This document shows, piece after piece, positions 60,801-64,000 of a stretch of DNA of 64,000 bases. The position numbers and the translations under genes were made by a program. Origin of the DNA: Trachythela sp. YZ-2020 (lineage: Eukaryota; Cnidaria; Anthozoa; Malacalcyonacea; Clavulariidae); contig JADLSH010000388.1 in the NCBI GenBank assembly GCA_016169945.1, positions 2,514,001 through 2,578,000 of the forward strand. The letters are read 5' to 3'. Positions within the stretch are counted from its first letter, which is position 1. The number at the start of each line of letters is the position of its first letter. The notes beneath the pieces were generated by a model, which had not been told where the DNA came from, made no database searches, and worked only from the letters and a program-made list of their open reading frames with translations.

Positions 60801-62565
60801 ACAGATTATTAGCTTTGTACTTTATTACTTAAAACTTTAAATTTAACAGAAATAACCAACTTTCTACCTGTGAATGAACTTTTTCAAGACAAAAATTACT
60901 TTATGGTTATCGTGGTTGGGGGGCACAATTACAATTTTATTTTCGGTTGGGGGGGCACGTGCCCCCCCAGGCCACCCCCAGCTACGGGCCTGGTCTGCAG
61001 TTCTATGTAAACGGTTGTTCGTAGAAGTCGAAAACCTGCGGTGTTCGCTAGAGTCAAACTTGAAGCACTCTTTCTCACATGTGACTAAAGGTAGGTTCAC
61101 ACGTTGCGATTTGTCGGGCCGATTTCAGATGCACGTTAATGATATTTGAAAAATACGTGGCAAACGTCATCTGGTGACATCATCAACTGAAAATATTCGT
61201 CATTAACATTCAGCAAAACCTAAAATCGGCCCGACAAATCGCTGTGTGTGAACGTAACTTAAGGTGAAATTGTAATGACACGACTCCATGCTGCAGCAAC
61301 CACCGTCCTCCCAATACACCAACAAGCAACACTCCTCATGTGGCCCGCGCAATATTTAGTGTCCGCCGGCATAGCTATTAAGTCTTGATGTTGGACACAT
61401 GAAGTCATAAACCACCCCTCTTAGCAAGCACTCTATTACAGGTGTGGCAAGGCAACAATGATGGTAACTCGATAAGCAGAGTCGTCTTCAGTAAATCTAT
61501 CCAGACCAGATATCTGCGTATCTATCCTCAGAAGTACAATATTTACAGATGTCTACGTGTTGAGGTGTATGGCTGTCGCTCAAGTGGAAATGGTAGGTTA
61601 AACACATTAGACATAGCCCAACTGTATGAGCCGTTCTGTGCGCCTATAGTGTGTCTAAGTGTGTATAGTGTGCCTATATATAGTGTGTCTAATGTGCCTA
61701 TATATAGTGTGTCTAACCCCCTTCCCCCCCATTGTAAAAAGTTTTCAACAAGCATTATTTTTTATTCAGGCCACTCTACTCCAGCACTGCTTCCTAGCAA
61801 CCAAGTGACGTCACCTCTGACTTCAGCAACCCGGACCCCTGCGATTCATGGGAGTCAGCAGTTCACGAAACCAGCTAAAAGCTCCAGTGTGAATAGCCAA
61901 GCTACCTCAAGCAGTATGGAAGTCAATCCTAGCCAATCATATACACCAACTATGTCTAGCCAAGCGAACACGGATACCCTTGCAACCTCGGTGGTTCGGG
62001 CGGATATAAGGTTGATTCTGGGTATATGCATCGGTTGTGGCGTGTTATTGGTCGTTGCGATTTTTCTTTTCATGTTATTGAGATGCAAAAAGAAACAAGT
62101 AGCCGAAATACCTCACAGGTATTATTGAGTTCAAAAGCCTTAATTATGAGCCTCCGCTAGGTTTTTTTTTCAACTGGGTTTGTGTGTTTGTTTGGTTGAT
62201 TGGTTTGCTTGTTTGCTTGTTTGTTTGTTTGCTTGTTTGTTTGTTTGTTTGCTTGTTTGTTTGTTTGCTTGTTTGTTTGTTTGTTTGTTTGTTTGTTTGC
62301 TTGTTTGCTTGTTTGTTTGTTTGTTTGCTTGTTTGTTTGTTTGTTTGTTTGTTTGTTTGTTTGTTTGTTTGTTTGCTTGCTTGCATTTTTGTTTGTTTGT
62401 TTGTTTGTTTTTTTTTGGTTTTTTTTGTGTGTGTGGTTGGCTGGTTGCTACCATATCCCTCCCCCAGTGTTATAGCATGTTGTAAAGTTAATGAAGTTAT
62501 TTCATTGCTATTTTAGAAACTTCGGATTTGACATGGCTATGGAACAACAATCTACGGGAAAGTAA
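54852..62565 (+). CDS. Type I membrane protein with two discoidin (F5/8C) domains, ~535 aa
   Basis: Exons: 54852-54933 (signal peptide MASLYKFNFFAILCLAFLYG), 56412-56752, 57949-58096, 58852-58998, 59600-59940, 61442-61592, 61770-62118, 62517-62565. All joins keep phase. Domain 1 spans C29-C186 and domain 2 C241-C399, each encoded by two exons. Both start CNSPLGLQDGRIKDSQ and end YRCLRVEVYGC, the F5/8C (discoidin) pattern, including QVDFGQVVNVTGLATQG. Such domains bind glycans, lipids or proteins at the cell surface. A Val/Thr/Ala-rich linker separates them. A Ser/Thr-rich stalk follows, then a transmembrane helix (485-507, LILGICIGCG...) and a basic RCKKKQ stop-transfer. The last exon ends STGK and TAA at 62563, which overlaps a good donor (aaagtaagc), so the tail may continue. 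Skipping that splice would give HRYY and TGA at 62126. There is no kinase domain, so it is not a discoidin domain receptor kinase. Confidence 0.88.
56225..56355. repeat. 12-bp minisatellite (actctaatccta)
   Basis: About eleven units of actctaatcc(c/t)a lie immediately upstream of the first discoidin exon, within the intron and about 60 bp from its acceptor. Confidence 0.85.
59062..59494. mobile_element. ACACACGTAAAAA-family MITE with internal duplication
   Basis: It runs from 'ggtaaaaatctcgcagcttg' to 'gtggtttttacgtgtgt'. It is about 80 bp longer than the other copies because the block 'caagctgggaacaa...' through 'gtctgtcgagt' is present twice (59165-59280 and 59300-59400). It lies in the intron before the second discoidin domain. 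Confidence 0.8.
60030..60232 (-). mobile_element. tRNA-derived SINE with conserved 'ccgggtactccggtttcctc' core
   Basis: On the minus strand it starts with a tRNA-like head, ggtagcacgggtggcggaag then cggttagcgcgctgcc, and continues to gttttccccgggtactccgg and 'tttcctccct'. The same core follows a different tRNA-like head at 63827-64000. It lies in the intron inside the second discoidin domain. Confidence 0.7.
60316..60657. mobile_element. Foldback MITE with ~150-bp arms
   Basis: Long arms start aaagtgctactaaccccaaa and return as 'tttggagttagtggcacttt'. They contain 'tcctcatcttgatcaacttt' and 'tatgatgtcatta'. The centre is about 40 bp. It lies in an intron of the discoidin gene. Confidence 0.88.
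61087..61262. mobile_element. MITE with 'gcgatttgtcgggccgattt' arms
   Basis: A left arm aggttcacacgttgcgattt continues 'gtcgggccgatttcag' and pairs with the inverted right arm 'aaaatcggcccgacaaatcg'. A diverged copy lies at 29215-29395. It is intronic. Confidence 0.8.
62176..62420. repeat. TTTG/CTTG tetranucleotide microsatellite
   Basis: About 60 units of tttg with scattered cttg lie in the last intron of the discoidin gene. It generates false Cys/Val/Leu and Lys/Gln/Thr-repeat frames on both strands. Confidence 0.93.
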
Positions 62566-62659
62566 GCTCTTTTAAACTTTTTTACGTCGGATACGTGCCT
62601 TCCGTATATTTTCCCATTCTCTCATACACCACCCTCGTTCGCTACTCTGGTTTTAAAGT

Positions 62660-63300
62660 TACATCACATGATATACGTGCATTAGGTAGATTGGACATTG
62701 GGTAACGAATTTTAGGCGTAGTTTTACCAAATTTTCAGTGAAAAAAGTCAGGAAAATGCTGATTTCGAAAAATTTTGTTTGATGGGTGTTGAGGTAAAAC
62801 CTTTATAAAAATAAAAACATAGGTACTCCTTAAAAACAAAAAATAAGTGTACAGTTTACCCCAAATTTTGTCTAGATATCGCAATTTGAATCTTCATAAG
62901 TAAAGGTAAAAAAAGTGTGGCAACTTTCGCTTCTTTAATGGTTCATTCTTTATAGTTCACGAAGCCGTAAAACAACACGGCATCAAAATAACCATTATTC
63001 CATTAAAGAAGAGAAAATTTCCGCACACCTTATTTTTACTTTACTAATGAAGATTGAAATTGCGATATCTAGACAAACTTTGGGGTAAACTGTGCACTTA
63101 TTTCTTTGTTTTTATGGAGTACATATGTTTTTGTTTAGTCAGACAAAACTTGAAAGGTTTTACCTAAACACCAATCAAACGACGTTTTTCGAAATCAGCA
63201 TTTTCCTGGCTTTTTTCACTGAAAATGAGTTAAAACTACACCTAAAATTCGTTGCGCAATGTCCAATCTACCATAACGCACGTATATCATGTGATTTAAC
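62660..63300. mobile_element. Large foldback element, ~280-bp arms
   Basis: The left arm begins catcacatgatatacgtgca and the right arm ends tgcacgtatatcatgtgatt-like (gcacgtatatcatgtgattt). Internal blocks such as 'tttgtctagatatcgcaatt' and 'agtgaaaaaagtcaggaaaa' return inverted with scattered differences. No transposase frame is visible. Confidence 0.82.
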
Positions 63301-63329
63301 CCAATGGATGTAACCATAAGTAAATGAAT

Positions 63330-63730
63330 GCAAAGCCCACGAGTCGAACTGCATTCACGACCCAACGTTTCGATACTCCGGTCCTAGTGTCTTCATCATG
63401 CAGGGGTGATGTGAAGTCGCACCGTAACCCCTTATATATACTCGAGAAATGACGTCATCGGCCAACAAGGTGGCGATATTCTTGTGGCAGATAGCTACCG
63501 TCATCTCTATTCAAAACATGATGATTCATGTTTATATGCCACGCTTCTAGGCAACGTCTCTGGCCATAGCGATGATTAGTGGCGATCATGCACTTTAGAG
63601 TTTTCCCACAGGTAGTTTGGAAAACACGGAATGCCGGAATCCGGAATATTCCGGAATCCGGCATTCCGTCATTCCGTGTTTTCCAAACTACCTTTCCCAC
63701 ACGATCCCATGATTGGTTTCACAGATATGT
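63330..63730 (-). mobile_element. Penelope-like retroelement 3' end (GIY-YIG C-terminus), interrupted
   Basis: On the minus strand a frame reads EAWHINMNHHVLNRDDGSYL, then PQEY. This matches the conserved end of the GIY-YIG nuclease domain of Penelope-like elements, where an LNRD-x-G-x-x-LP motif is usual. It is followed by 'gatgaagacactaggaccgg' and 'cgaaacgttgggtcgtgaat', a sequence style common at the ends of these elements. An 82-bp palindrome (63611-63692) splits it. The reverse-transcriptase part is absent. Confidence 0.6.
63611..63692. mobile_element. 82-bp near-perfect palindrome with 9-bp target duplication
   Basis: It starts ggtagtttggaaaacacgga and ends in its complement. The tip is 'ccggaatattccgg'. 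The flanks tttcccaca (63602-63610 and 63693-63701) are identical direct repeats. It is an extremely short foldback element inserted into a Penelope-like remnant. Confidence 0.85.
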
Positions 63731-63826
63731 TCTGCCAGATCTTATTTCCCCTGCTATTCTTTTAAACGTGTCGTCATATTGGCGCTTAGACTGACCCAGA
63801 TACTCTTTCGGTGGCGCAGTCGTCAG

Positions 63827-64000
63827 AGAAAGCGCCTTGCACCTCTGAGATCGTGGGTTCGATTCTCGCTGGGGACTCATTACGATTATGTGAAAAGAGT
63901 CAGTCAACGCTCTACCGAAAGTCGTGGGTTTTCTCCGGGTACTCCGGTTTCCTCCCACAGCGAATGTTGACAGGGTGGGTTTGGATAAGCCCCAAACTAA
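63827..64000 (+). mobile_element. tRNA-derived SINE at right edge
   Basis: The A-box-like tggcgcagtcgtcagagaaa and B-box gtgggttcgattctc are at tRNA spacing. They are followed by 'gtgggttttctccgggtact' and 'ccggtttcctcccac', a core shared with the SINE at 60030-60232. It runs off the window. Confidence 0.72.

Noticed and set aside
62144..62516. Repeated CLFVCLF or KQTNKQTN open frames
   Set aside because: They are translations of the TTTG/CTTG microsatellite.
54852..62565. Discoidin domain receptor tyrosine kinase
   Set aside because: Two discoidin domains and a short basic tail are present, but there is no kinase domain within the window.
63827..63900. Functional tRNA gene at right edge
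   Set aside because: A- and B-boxes are present, but the following conserved core shows it is the head of a SINE.

Overview
The window is a stretch of an intron-rich, AT-rich animal nuclear genome, packed with miniature inverted-repeat elements (MITEs), tRNA-derived SINEs and minisatellites. I read it as an invertebrate metazoan, most likely a cnidarian. That taxon call is an inference from gene structure and repeat style and was not tested. The large genes below were assembled by hand from exons whose GT/AG borders and reading phases agree.

Layout, left to right. (1) 1238-2537, plus strand: the 3' end of an unrecognised gene with an acidic, Ser/Thr/Gln-rich tail. (2) 4504-17853, minus strand: a complete 18-exon transmembrane channel-like (TMC) gene, 796 aa. 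(3) 18688-28456, plus strand: a complete 19-exon eRF3/GSPT translation-termination GTPase, 564 aa. It is head-to-head with the TMC gene across 834 bp, and one intron holds a LINE fragment. (4) 30406-35708, plus strand: a complete 5-exon sphingosine kinase, 652 aa, with an unusual internally repeated Asp-Gly insert. (5) 37573-37776: a possible 67-aa gene. (6) 39085-40145, minus strand: weak evidence for a gene with a mitochondrial-style N terminus. (7) 40528-44524, plus strand: a 2-exon SANS/USH1G-type ankyrin-SAM scaffold, 441 aa, ending in a PDZ-binding tail. (8) 51108-62565, plus strand: a type I membrane protein with two almost identical discoidin (F5/8C) domains, a Ser/Thr-rich stalk and one transmembrane helix, preceded by two candidate signal-peptide first exons. 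(9) The right edge holds a Penelope-like element tail broken by an 82-bp palindrome, then a tRNA-derived SINE.

The genes do not form an operon. The notable point is that a TMC channel and a SANS scaffold, both parts of the vertebrate hair-cell transduction apparatus, lie about 23 kb apart with a sphingosine kinase between them. Human SPHK1, USH1G and TMC6/TMC8 also all lie on 17q25. No CRISPR array, rRNA or convincing functional tRNA was seen.
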